Positions 14,531-26,289 of a stretch of DNA of 64,000 bases are shown here, in pieces. Source of the DNA: Eleginops maclovinus (taxonomy: Eukaryota > Chordata > Actinopteri > Perciformes > Eleginopidae); NCBI RefSeq assembly GCF_036324505.1, contig NC_086356.1:11284744-11348743 (forward strand). Reading direction: 5' to 3'. A program made the position numbers and the translations under genes. The stretch's first letter is position 1; each line of letters starts with the position of its first letter. The notes under the pieces were generated by a model. That model saw only the letters and a list, made by a program, of their open reading frames with translations, had not been told where the DNA came from and did not search any database.

Positions 14531-17500
14531 TATTCCAGATGTTGTTTTTCACTCTTCTTCCACCCAACATTCCTCTGGCCTAAGAGAGTATCTACCTTTG
14601 TATATCACCAGATTTAATACACCACACTAGCTACTCAAAAAGGCCATTATCTGGCATTTAAGTGGTAACATACATATCTGAAGGTTTTCAACATACAGCA
14701 CATTTTTTATTATGAAAAATGTTCTATCATATTGCACTCAACAATTAAAAATAATACAATTATAAACATCATAGGGTCAAACATTTTGTGACAAAGGAAC
14801 AAAAAAAGGTTTTATTTGATTTATATTTGTTTTCTTCCATTTAGGGCTTTTTGAGTTTTGGTAGTTTATTACCCATCAAGCTTTGAGGGATGTAAACAGG
14901 AAGTCAACTGCCCATGCCTCGGTTTTTAAGCCTATTTTTCCCAGATGGTTTCCTTCTCAAAGATGATTGCGTCACATGATTTCCAAGTCGATTTACGCGT
15001 CTGAAATAACTGAAACGAGTAAGTTGATCCAATTCCGCCAGTGTTTGTATGATGTTTGAACGCCCTGATTTCACTGCATTGCGACTTAAAAACAAATTGT
15101 AATTTGTGATGCTAAAGTGTCCAGAGGTTAGCTTGCTAGCTTCGTTTTCACAGAGAAATGCAACCAGGATCAACGTAGACAAATGTCACGTTGTGTCACT
15201 CGTGTTTGTGTTATTTGATGCAACAGTTGCAACTAGTTCTGTTGGTCGAATGAAAACCTGAACTCAGGAAGGAAGTTCATACTTCCCTAGTATGGATTTG
15301 ATTTGCTATTAACAAATGTGTTTTTTCTTGGTCGGTCAAAACTCGGGCAGCTTGGAATGTCCTCCTACCCAAGGCATATCTAGTGATACAGGTGTGTGTG
15401 TTTTGGCAGACATAGAAAACTGTCCTCTTAATGTTTAAAGCAGATTAATTTTATATCGTCTCTCTTTTCTGCTCACAGTTTAGCTAAGTAGTATTTTCTT
15501 GTGACAAAGCTGCATGTTTGCATCATAGACAGTGAATGCTTTGCAGTTATGTTCAATTAAAAAAGCTGAAGCAAATTACTTGTATGTGTACATAGCTTTT
15601 AGAAGACAGGGCTTACTCCATTTTGGGTTAATGTGTTAATTATGCGGTAGAACCTAAAAGGAACAAAAAGACAGGGAAAACTGTTTGAATTATTCAAACC
15701 GAGACACTTTTGACTAATTGGATAATGAAAAAAAAGCCTGAGCAAGTAAAGGAGCTAAAGGGGACGCTATGAGGGAGTCGAGAATAAAAAAGTCGAGGAT
15801 GTATGAGAGAGTGCACACTGTTAGCTTTAAAGGAAATGAGAACAAGAATCCAATTGTAACCTAGTTACCTAGTCCTATTAAGTCTCTACGGCTAGTTGTC
15901 ATAGTGTGGGGCCTCAATCCTCTGAATATGCCTGGCACAGTCCACATGTCAACAAGCAGTACATGGTAATCACCAACACAGCCACGCAAGGCCTTGTTTC
16001 AGAAGAAGTCAATAACTGTCAGCAGAAAGCATCAGCAGCCTGGAGTTCTGGCCTGCCCTCCTACAGCTGACCTGTCAGTATGCCTCAGGCACTGCATCAT
16101 TAGTATAACCCAATGTCAGCACTCTCTCATGTTATAGCCAAATACCCACTGTCTTCGTTCACAAACAGTACTAAATGTAGGGCTGTGTTTAAATCCATAG
16201 GCTATCTTCTTTAACCCGCAAGTGAACTAATATGCGTAAGTTTCTCATATATTGAACACATCAGGCTTTGAGCTCTTCTTACCTACAGGCTGTTGTTGAT
16301 GGAGCCTTTTGAAGGAAAGCTTGGTTTTGTAGAAAGTTGAAATCCTCCAGTAGGAAAAACCCCATTCATACATTTTAGCATATAACATATCTGGACAATG
16401 TTTTTGTAGGGCAAAAAGAGGGACTAAATGTGTATCACTTTAATTCCTAATTACAAACACTATGCATACTATCTATGACAAATTAGGATCTTATTCAGAT
16501 TTTTATATAAATAATGAGAAAGGTCAATGGCTTTATCTATGAAAATAGACATGCATTTGTATAACTGCATCTAATCCATCTAAGGTTTTTACAACAAATC
16601 TGTAAAAAAAAATTCTAAATCAATATTGGTTTTCCTCTGAATTTGCTTTGTAATTAGACTTTCACATATACAATACAGCCTATTACAATGACGTATGATT
16701 CCATCAATGCCTTGTTTTTATTTTTGCTTTTTATACTTATTTTCTGCTGTATGATGCATGGTTTAATGAAATCCTTAGGTGTTACATCACTCTTACACGA
16801 TGCGCACACTGATCGGACCGTCTTAACTGGATTGAGGTTGCTGATAGAGCTGAGGTTCGATGGTTATTAACACAAATAAAGATCTTGAATAAGTAAAGCA
16901 AAAGGCAAGCAAGAGGAAGACATTCTTAACACTCGTGCAGGTAGTCTGTCTATCTTATTAGCATATTGCAAACACACAGAGAACCTCTTGCATGAGTGTC
17001 AAGATGAAAGACTGAGAAATACCAGTCATTTTTCATCCGTGATACATGCTCACTCGGAAGCCTAGGCAACAAATGTGTCCTCCGGGGAGTGTCTTATGTC
17101 TTCCTCTGTCTTTACAGAGTGAGAGGATGTATGGCCATTGTCACTGATGTCAGAGCCAGTGCTTGTTAGAAGACAGTAATGAAAGAACACCAACAGTTCA
17201 CTGTATACATTTAGTTTGAACACTGAACACAGAATGAAAGACTGAGAAATACACAGGATGCTAATACAGTGAAGAATGGAGAGTCTATATTGTATTCATT
17301 AGCAATATATACAATTTAATTTCACTTGTTATTCACAGAAAATGTTCAGCTGTTTTACTCGTTTAAGACATTAAGAAATAAATATGTGAAACAACTGCCA
17401 TTTGCATTTTAATTTGTCTCCACAACAGGTGAGCCTGCAACAAACAGCTTATGCAAAGCTGTCAGAAAAAAAAATTAATATATTAAATAAGTAAACATAG

Positions 17501-18390
17501 ACCCAAGAAACCTTTATTACTTTGGACTTCCTGTTATGTGCATCAGTGCAGCTGAAGGCTGTGTTTTTGGGCATCAAATCTACTTTCATCATAATATCCA
17601 TTCATCTTTAAACTTGTGTTTGAGTGCCTTTTTGATGAAGCTGAATAAGAGGGGTCCTGTGTTTTGGAGCAACATGGGATGCAGTCCTCCAGGCCAAATG
17701 CTTTTATGAGTTGAGAATGAGTTCTTGCTTGTTTCAGCTGATACCTCCATCACAAGAAGAGGGTGAAAGCTGTGAGTGCAGTTGGTCCTGCTTGAAGTGC
17801 ATAGTGGTGTACACTGAGATTGTTGGCTAAGGTCATTTTCAATCATGAGGGAAACTCACTCCATCATCCTTTTCACAAAAATGTTACTGTTAAAACAAGA
17901 TAATACTCAGATTTGAAGATTGCATTGCCAGGCTATCTTAGCAGAGATACTGGCTTGATGGATCTGCAGCCTCTGGGTTTAATGCAGCCATTGAGCTAAT
18001 GACCTCACCACTTTACTCTCCGCCGCACACATTTCTTCTTTCACATCATCGATGTTGTAAAATATTTTCATGAGTTCAGATTTTTCAACTGTGACATCCT
18101 GTCTGCTTATTAAACGGCAAATCTTGACAGAGATTTACGGTGCATTCATCTCTTGCCTTGACAGCTAACACCTGCCTTGGCATCTGCAGTGGAATCAGAA
18201 AACACCCAAAGTGTAGTAAACTAAGTCCCTGCTTGCAGTTTCTCTGTGCACTGCGATGTTTAATGCACTGTTAACTTATTTAACTGCTGTGAACAAATCC
18301 ATATTCTTTTCTTCTGTTTTTCTGTTTTTTATATTGGTCTATGTAATCTAATACAGTTACAGGCAGAGTATAAACTTTCAGAGCATTGTG
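14531..18390. other. Gene-free stretch, little recognised
   Basis: No supported gene. A 92-codon minus-strand frame (14904-15182) lies in a locally CpG-containing stretch but matches no family I know. A short inverted repeat with six-base arms occurs at 15271-15286. An exact 19-base direct repeat lies at 17004-17022 and 17234-17252. Confidence 0.5.
17004..17252. repeat. Pair of exact 19-bp direct repeats, 230 bp apart
   Basis: The same 19 bases, beginning ATGAAAGACTG and ending AAATAC, occur at 17004-17022 and 17234-17252. The flanks are only loosely similar. They may be remnants of a local tandem duplication. Confidence 0.6.
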
Positions 18391-18399
18391 AATGGATAT

Positions 18400-18690
18400 T
18401 TATTTTAAAAGCCGCAGAGGTAACTGTGGGGACTATATCACAAACCAGCCTGGCAAAGCGGCCCAGCGTCAAGTCTTTATTCATAGGTTGCAGACACCAA
18501 TAAAGCATTTTTTTTCAGAATTACATTTGCAGTACGGCAGGCAAATGACAAAGTATTCTCCGCTGTGTGTCATGGAGTGTCTTGACTTGAAGGCAGACTG
18601 AATCATTATCTGTGCAATCACGCAACTTAATTACGAGTGCTATGAGCTAGCCCTGCAACTCTACTGCCCATCTGTCTGGCATTCTTGAAT
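18400..18690. other. Conserved-noncoding-element-like block (candidate)
   Basis: A dense stretch without simple repeats. It contains TTTATTCATAG-type and TTAATTACGAG-type homeodomain/Hox-like cores, with TTAATTACGAG at about 18627-18637. It has the look of vertebrate developmental enhancers. That is an impression from composition and motifs, not proof. Confidence 0.2.
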
Positions 18691-20780
18691 TCCATCCATC
18701 TTTTTTGTCCCTTTTTCTTTGGTTTCAAACTAAAGGATAAAAGGAAAAACCAGGATTTGAAGAGAGCTGAAGGCTGTTATCTGTCTGTCACGTCTTTATC
18801 CTGTATCGCGGCGACATCGGTTGTCTTGTTTTTCAGTCTTTTGAGTGAATGATGTTCACTTTGAGCTGTTTTCAAACTTAAGGTATTGTTCTTTGCTAAG
18901 GACGTATGGAAACTTTGCTTCTTTCAAATGCTTTCAATCTTGCTCCAGTGTCATTTGTGACAGACACTAGCGTTTGACGGTGAAAAACAGTTCTTCTTGA
19001 GTAGTGCTGACATTTGACAAGCTGTGATTTTGAATGGGTGCAGAGCCTGGGCTGGTGAAATAAAATTGCCAAATTTGTACCATGTTTAAAATGATCCTCT
19101 GATTTCCTGACATGTTGCTGGTTTTTAATGTATCAATCCAACATCAGTTATTGGAATAATAAAGATTAAAAAGGTGCTGTATTTTAGAAAATGTAAATAC
19201 GCCACAATATAACTTTTAAAGAAAGTGGGAGATGGATTTGGTTTTCATAAACTATGGAACAATTTGTAGATCAATTGAGTGATCGATGGAAAATAAATTG
19301 CTCGGCAACAAAAGCCAAAAAGATTTGGTAAACTGTCATATGAGACAAAGAGATGCAGCAAATTCTCACATTGGAGAAGCTGGATTATAACCGTTTAGCT
19401 AAACCAATTATGATGATAGTTGCCAATTACATTTCTATTGATTGACTAATCAAGGTAGTGATTCTGCTCGAGTATCAGCTTTGTTCTCGAATTGCCTCGG
19501 CAGGTGTAAAGATTTTGCCAGCGAACAAGGTGCTTTTTTGCCTCATTTATTAGCTCGGGCCATATCTACTGTAGACCACAGATATATATTTATATTATGA
19601 CATGTGTTTGTACATATAAGGATGAGAATTTTTTCCCTCCAGTAAGATGCTGTACAGATACTTTCTTGTTGTATTTGTGAATTACCGTTGACACACAAGT
19701 GTTATTCCAGTGCTCTGTAAAGTACTATTTTTCATCAACATTTTTAGTCAAAATGCATGTTTTTTGTAGTTTTGCTGCCCCATTACCCTTTTATGAGTAT
19801 GAGTAAAAATTATTCAAATTTTGGGCAAGAGTCGTCCTTCTTTAGCGATCAAACACATGCTTTATACTTTCCATATTAGCTGGATGCACAGTATAACAGA
19901 ATGAACATGGCATTTGGTGCAGTGAAATGATTCAGTTAAATTGATTAATTTGGATGTACAATGAATGGAGATCTCCGAAGCCGCACTGCAGTCCTATAGT
20001 GGGAGACATCAAACACACACACTCGTACATAAAAAGACAAGCACCAGAGCACACACTGTGCCTGCACATGCATACACACACAAACACTTTGCACACACTG
20101 GCTGCTTTGAAGCCAGTTCAGTGAGTCAGAATGTCTCTGTCAGTCTAATCAGTAGTCAACACAAGCTCAAGACCCATCAAGAGACAAACGACAGATCGGT
20201 CATTTTTACTTGTTTTTAATTTGCTGCATTTATTCCCACTCTCCTTCGGGTGTTTTTGTTCTTATCCTTCACTACAGACAACATGTAAATGTCATGAAGG
20301 TAGTCAAATGAGAGAAAGCACTAAGAGGTTTATTATCACTTCAACTCTATTTAAGTTCAAGACCCTTACTGCAGTGTAGCTCACAGCACTTTGGACAGAG
20401 CAGAGATAGGGTAAACGAAATTGAAGCGAGGATAAAACAGCGTTTGGGGGCACGGGATGTTAAGTTAATTTCGACTGTAATGATCAGGCCTAGGGTTGGA
20501 TAGTGTTGGGGGAAATGCTCTTGTCCATTTGCTAAAGTCAGGCTTCTTACCAGCACACAAACACAAGGATGTGTGTCTGCCTGTGCAATTTTTTTGTGTG
20601 TTTTTATATTGAGGATTAGTTTGTGTCTCCATAATTGTGTGTGTAGCATGAGCGCTTGTGTGTTGCTGCCATGTGTTTACCCGGTGTTATGAGCTACAAC
20701 CTTGGCACTCTATTCATACTCGAGACAAGCTCCTCCACCCACACAGTTCTGCTAGTGAGGAGATCTGGAATGAAGCTTCC
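18691..20780. other. Gene-free stretch with CA-rich patch
   Basis: No supported gene. An interrupted CA-rich patch covers about 20011-20099. The remainder is AT-rich and unremarkable. Confidence 0.55.
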
Positions 20781-20789
20781 CTGCCACCC

Positions 20790-20885
20790 ACCCAGCAGCC
20801 CTCGAACACGTAGTTCTGAGGCGCGTGTGTGCGCGCGAGAGAAAGAGAGTGCACGCGAGCCTGCGCCTGCGTGCACTTGGTTTGG
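20790..20885. other. Small CG-rich alternating purine/pyrimidine tract
   Basis: This is a local island of CpG in an otherwise CpG-poor region, with GCGCGTGTGTGCGCGCG followed by GAGA repeats and further GCG units. Alternating CG/TG sequence can adopt Z-DNA. It could be a small promoter-associated CpG cluster, but I see no attached exon. Open frames cross it on both strands, as expected from low stop density in GC-rich DNA. Confidence 0.4.
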
Positions 20886-20889
20886 TTGA

Positions 20890-23590
20890 AATGCAGCAAT
20901 CAAAAATCTATTTCTTGATCCGTCCAAAATGTTCATCCAGCATCGGAAAACAACAAAGTGGTTTTCTCCACTGTTGCACCCCTTTTATCTGGAAAAGTTA
21001 AAGCGCAGTAGGAATTGTTTTATCCGTTTTTTTCTATGTTTAACCTTACCCTCTGGCTTCACACGATTGCAGCTGCTAAAAGACTGCATACTTTGTGCTC
21101 AACGTTTTCAAATGTCTTTAATTTGCAAAAATGTACAGAACATGTGAAACACACAAAAAACATGTTATATGTAAAAACAACATCTTACTCTACAATTACA
21201 GGTATCTTACTAATTCTGGCAAAATGAGACGAACCCTGTCTTTTAATTAAAACAAATCCTAGTAAAGATATACTGTGTAGGTCATTTTACTGTTAACAGT
21301 CTGGCCCGCACACAATGAGACATTACTTTTTCAGTTTAAAACCAGGTAATTGTCTCCATTCCCATCACCACTTGTTATATAATAAAAAACAACACATGAT
21401 TCTGATGAAGGAGAAGCCTATTACAAATAGCCTTTTCACTGTGTTATTCACTTGAACATTTTCTGTGTCTCACTCTCCCTGTTGCTAGGTTTCCTCTCAG
21501 TAATGCTGTTAAAATGCACAAATGTAGTTTCTGCTAAAAAAAAAGGCCAATTATAATGCATTAAAGTGTCATGGCCTCTTTGACTGCAGTTAACATGGAA
21601 CCGGTCTAAAATGTCACATATAGCAAGCTTATGGCACCTGTATAACCTCGGGTCCTCAGAGCTAATGCTGATTATGTCCTTTCTATATTTGCCACTGCTA
21701 ATGAACAACAAGAGCACAATTTACAAACAAAATATTACATGTTGTTATGAGCATGTTATGTTTATGCTGCAGATTATCAGATTTTAGTTAAGGTAACTAG
21801 TATATTTTATGTTTTTGCCGTTTGAAATGGCTCTATTTTCATCCAAGGACATGTGACATTTAATAACATGAGGAAATAGGAATAACGTGTATAGCCTTCA
21901 GTCCTATCTGATCTTCAACCTTACCTTTGTATACATTGTCAATTAGAGCAGGACTTTCTCTCTAGAAGTTGTAAGGATTTATAGATTTTTAAGGACTCTT
22001 AAAAAGACATTCATTCACTTCCCTGCAAGCATGTGTTTTCATATTGAACATTCACTATACAATTTGAAGTGTTTGCTACAATATTTGCTGATATTTGCTG
22101 AACTTAGCCTCTTTCTGCTTCCTCCATGGCCTGAACTAGTGAGCTGCACATGCAAAGAGGAACGTTGTCCCTTAGCAAACAAATCAATAAAACTAATTTC
22201 CTTTTGGTCAATTGTTAATTAAATGTGAGATTTCCATCAATTAAAAACTGAATGAAATGCAGTATATGGCATATAATCATATTTTCCCTCTGCATCCCCG
22301 TGGGCAATTGCAAATACTAAGGCATGATTGCTAATGCAAAATCATTTTCTGATTTGTATCAGCAAATTACTGCTGCCCTTGTGGTATCATCAAAGCTAGG
22401 TAAGCTTTATCAGCCCCCCACCTGGTAAATGATTTTAATGTTGATGGGTTGGATTACCCAGAGAGTAAGGCTTGCCAGTTTGCTAAAGGTCATTCAGTTT
22501 TATCTAAAGGTTATGCCTGACAATTATGCAGGGTAGGAATGTGGTCTTAAATCCAAGCATATGGTATATGTATTTAAACTACAGCAACCATGTTATTCTA
22601 ACAAAGCCTTTTAATTACATTTCTCAGAGAAATGACATAATGTCACTCGATGACCAACATTACCTTAAAAGTGTTTTATTTTCCACAAACTGCAAGGTTT
22701 ATTTTTAAGTATCTTTTGTGCTGCAAGATATGTGCTGTATTACTTGAAAACAATATCTGACCAAGCAAAAATTATTTGGCTCTGAGTAATGTATTCGATA
22801 ATGGCCTTGGTGAAGTCACGATCAACCAGGATCAGCCATGATTGGAGGGGCAGGTGGGGATAGTAGCTGAGGAGGAAATGGACCAGGAGCAGGAAGGGGG
22901 GAGGAATGACCATGGATCAAGCTGTGGCGCAGAGATGTTGCTCAATGGGCCGCATTCGCTGTGAGATATAACACTTATGACAGATGCTTCTCTTGAAAAT
23001 GCATTACTGCATTGGGTTTGAAACCATCCAAGTTAAACTGACTGTTGAAAAGATTACCTCACCGGAGAGCTTTCACAATTGTCAACATACATTCTTTCCC
23101 GTAGCCAGCAACCAAATGTTTACACGAACACACGGCTGTCGTATTCAGAAACGGACATCCTTACACATATCCTCACTGTCAGGCATCCACCCACATGTGC
23201 ACATGCAAGAAAATCAAAGAGCCCCCTCCCTAAGCCTTCCTATTCCTATTAAACCTCCAAAGTCACAATTACATCTGCTTCTCTATTGCAAAGCATCCCT
23301 TAAGCAGAGTTTGCAGGATGGATGTGCTTGCATTGTCTAACATCCAGACTATTGTAGCTTTTTCTTTCCTCTTTTATTGATTTCTTTTTTTTTGTCAGAC
23401 AGTGTTTATGCAAGTTCTAAATATATATATTTTTTAAAAGGAGCCGTTCAACAAATTAATACTGCAGATTTATTTTGGGCACTGACATTTACATACTACG
23501 GCTTTATGCCTTAGTCTTTTTCATTTAAAGAAAATCCTATGTGAGACAAATAGTAGTTGTCTTTTTAGGTTTATGGCACAAAGGTCTCTC
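20890..23590. other. Gene-free stretch, nothing recognised
   Basis: AT-rich sequence with no supported exon or repeat. A 118-codon plus-strand frame (22984-23340) has no recognisable motif. Confidence 0.55.
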
Positions 23591-23627
23591 AATATTAGGG
23601 TGATAACAATTGTATCACCCTAATATT
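23591..23627. repeat. Perfect 15-bp inverted repeat (hairpin/cruciform)
   Basis: The left arm (23591-23605) begins AATATTAGGGTGATA. Its exact reverse complement forms the right arm (23613-23627), separated by the seven-base loop ACAATTG. No T run follows in a way that suggests a Pol III terminator, and no transposon ends are recognisable. Confidence 0.85.
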
Positions 23628-24748
23628 AATGTCAGTAAGGGTTTTAAATGTACTACTATGTTGAGGAAAAAGGCTTCACTGTTTTTCAACATCAGGCAAT
23701 TGACCCTACATTCATCCGAGAGAAATAATCTGTATGTGAGAGGAAGAATAATAACAACAACCTGTAATAAAATAGATGTTTAGGTTAGCTGTGATTTTAG
23801 TTCTAGTGCAGCCAAACAATATATAAAACACATAGGATTTAAAGTGTGTGTCCTTCTCAGCGAGACTGTCCTCACCAGAAAAAACAAAACTCCTGCTTGT
23901 TTCCTTCAAACACTTCAAAGCCTCCCATCTTTATTTCAGGACAAGAACCTCTTGAAGTTTTACAAATAATGACTGTTATCTTTCAGGAGCACAGATGGAA
24001 GTAGTGTGACTTGACTGTAATGTCGCAAAACCTCTTAGGGTGCGTCTTGATGGAAAACTTCAATATGTCAAAGCATGTTTCTCAATGATATTAAATATAT
24101 CTGACAAAGTGCAACTAGTGAATTAAAGTCTACATTTGGGAAGAAAAAACAGCATTTAACATTATTCACCACTCAAACTTTAGCTGAAACTGCGTCATAA
24201 GTGTGAGTTATTTGTTTGTCACGGCTCATAAATGTCATCACATCTTGATTTAGATTTTGCTTGATTCCTGTTGGTCTAAATGTTTGACATCATGTTTTAT
24301 CAATGTAGCACCACCTGCTTCAAACAAATGAGAAGGACACAAAGAAAGAAATCTGGCATTTGAAATATCCAAAGGATTTGCAGCTAGAAGAAAACATTGT
24401 GTTTATTGTGTTTAAGTATTGCATCACCCTATCACAAAGCTGACTGAGAATACTGATGCATACTGGGTTTAATGATATGATGAATGGATTGCTCTGAAAC
24501 ATTTTTACAGTGTCCATTAAGGTGAACTATGAACAATACAAGAAGAAACTCATGGGTCCAAGAGACAACCAATATCAAAGATGATTTCATTGAAATGTTC
24601 TGTAAATGTATCAATTATATGGTAAGCTTTATTTGATTCAATATTATCTTTATTTAATTTATAGCTATATACTTTTCTAGTTAATTAATTGTTCTCCTTC
24701 AAATTTATAGTGGGTGTATTGTTGATGTTAATAATGAATTATTAGCCA
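23628..24748. other. Gene-free stretch, nothing recognised
   Basis: AT-rich single-copy-like DNA without supported features. Confidence 0.55.
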
Positions 24749-24773
24749 ATAGATAGATAGATAGATAGATAGA
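24749..24773. repeat. (GATA)n microsatellite, LINE 3' tail
   Basis: About six tandem ATAG units. They directly abut the TTTATTGATCCC motif of the neighbouring LINE fragment. On the minus strand they form its (TATC)n 3' tail and are not an independent microsatellite. Confidence 0.85.
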
Positions 24774-25060
24774 ATTACTTTATTGATCCCAATTTGGGAA
24801 ATGTTTTCGTTGCAGCAGAAAAAAACAAGGCAATGTAATTACAATAAAATAAATTAAAATAGCATTTAAACAGAAAGTAAAAAATATACATTTGGGACCA
24901 GAAATGTACAGAAAATATAAACAAGAACAAAATATAAAGCAGGATATTATATGTACAAAAAGTGAGAAAGGTGTGGAATATGAAATAGAATAAATATTGA
25001 ATGTACCGTATGGTTTAAGTCCACTTAATAAATTACCCTATTCATACAAAGTTAATTTCT
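24774..25060 (-). mobile_element. 3' end of a teleost non-LTR retrotransposon (GATA/TATC-tailed LINE)
   Basis: On the minus strand the sequence ends GGGATCAATAAAGTAATTC and then (TATC)n. This LINE 3' terminus, with AATAAA just before a tetranucleotide tail, is very common in percomorph fish. The A/T-rich stretch on its other side (ACAATAAAATAAATTAAAAT on the plus strand) also fits the 3' UTR of such elements. The clade (Rex1-like or another) cannot be fixed without coding sequence, and the upstream boundary near 25060 is approximate. The copy is 5'-truncated. Confidence 0.65.
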
Positions 25061-25268
25061 TTCCGCATTCCTCCTGTGATTGAACTGTTTTACAAAGGAA
25101 ATGGTGGCTGAGCTACAGTAGACAAGTCCTTGGGAAAGTTTTCAATCATGAAAACACATTTATTTCTATGAAGAGAAGCCTCAGTAACACTGGCGTGTCC
25201 TCCCTGAACAGCACAGCCTCAGTGTGGTCTTGTCAAACACCAATTCTACCGCCGCAGTTCTGGAAATC

Positions 25269-25453
25269 TCAGATGGATGCCAGGGATTCACGCTGGTTGT
25301 CCATAATGTTCTGCAGCCTGTCCTCCGCTGTGGAGATGGCGTGAGAGTGGAGCACATGGTCCAGTGTTGTCATGCCAGATGCAACGGTGCAACTCCTGTT
25401 CTGCATTTGAAGCGGATTGTGGATGCTCTTGTTGTGTTCCAGAAGAAAAGGAC
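25269..25453 (-). other. Exon-like segment, possible C-terminal coding exon (unknown)
   Basis: On the minus strand a pyrimidine-containing CTGCTGGCAG acceptor-like site (AG at plus 25454-25455) is followed by about 60 open codons and a TGA at 25269-25271. The predicted peptide is amphipathic and low in Cys and Trp, with segments such as LDHVLHSHAISTAEDRLQ and LQNIMDNQRESLASI. It reads more like a real protein than the surrounding chance frames. I do not recognise the family. Alternatives are the end of the open reading frame of the adjacent minus-strand LINE, a retrocopy fragment, or chance. No matching upstream exon was found. Confidence 0.25.
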
Positions 25454-26069
25454 CTGCCAGCAGGCAAACGGACAAATTATTATTACCGTCAAACACTCAT
25501 ACACAGAAACAGTGACAATCTAGGGATAGGTAGAGGCATCACTGGTGATAAGAGGTTTTTGCAAATGCCCCTAATCCTAACCCAAAAATGCGCTGTACAT
25601 TTATGATAGCATTAAACACTTAAGCACGTTAAACTAACATTCATATGTACACAGAAATTACACCATGTTTAACCATAACAAATCATGTTGCTGTATGCTC
25701 CATCTAGTTTTTGCATTATGATCAGCAGGCTTGAAATTAATGTATCACTATAACTCTCCTCCCTTTTTTAACATTATGTTGAGTACCATGTATGATGCTT
25801 TACTGCACATCGAAACGGCTGAATAAACACCTAAAGATGTTCCTGTAGAGGACAGTTGACAAATAGATGGGCTTTCGGCCATTTAAAGTAAGGTGTTAAT
25901 GGATTCATGCTGCCAGACATGGAGGTAAGCTGAATAAAACAGGTCCAAGGGAGGGTTTGCTATTGGAAATTATAAGATTCATATACAGATGCATCTTATA
26001 TAATTAAGTAATGCAGCAACAATTATGTTGTCTCATAAATCACTTCTGCAATTTTCTTATTTCAAACAG

Positions 26070-26189
26070 TGAGGTGGTAATGGAGCAGTGCTGCAGCAAT
26101 TTCAATGGAGGTCCCCGGTTTTCATCTGTCATGCACAAACCCGGAACCTGCTCTTCTGGATGATGAAGACTGGTTCCGCAGCGAGGCAT
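26070..26189 (+). other. Exon-like segment with start codons and splice signals (unknown)
   Basis: A pyrimidine-rich acceptor (TTTTCTTATTTCAAACAG, AG at 26068-26069) and a GTAAGC donor (GT at 26190-26191) bound 120 bases. The frame from ATG 26105 has an upstream in-frame stop and encodes 28 residues before the donor. Its acidic core NPEPALLDDEDWFRSEA looks like protein coding sequence. A second ATG at 26080 in another frame has the better Kozak context (G at -3 and +4) but ends quickly. It could be the first coding exon of a gene running rightwards. I do not recognise the product and found no partner exon, so chance remains likely. Confidence 0.25.
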
Positions 26190-26289
26190 GTAAGCAGAAT
26201 GGATCATATGAATCGATTGTTACTGCCACTAAAGTCAAGGGGGGGGCAACTGGTCCAGTGTGCACTCGCAGACAGCAGCAGATGATTTG

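Noticed and set aside
14904..15182. 92-codon minus-strand frame in a CpG-containing patch
   Set aside because: No homology that I recognise and no splice structure. A promoter or host gene call would be guesswork.
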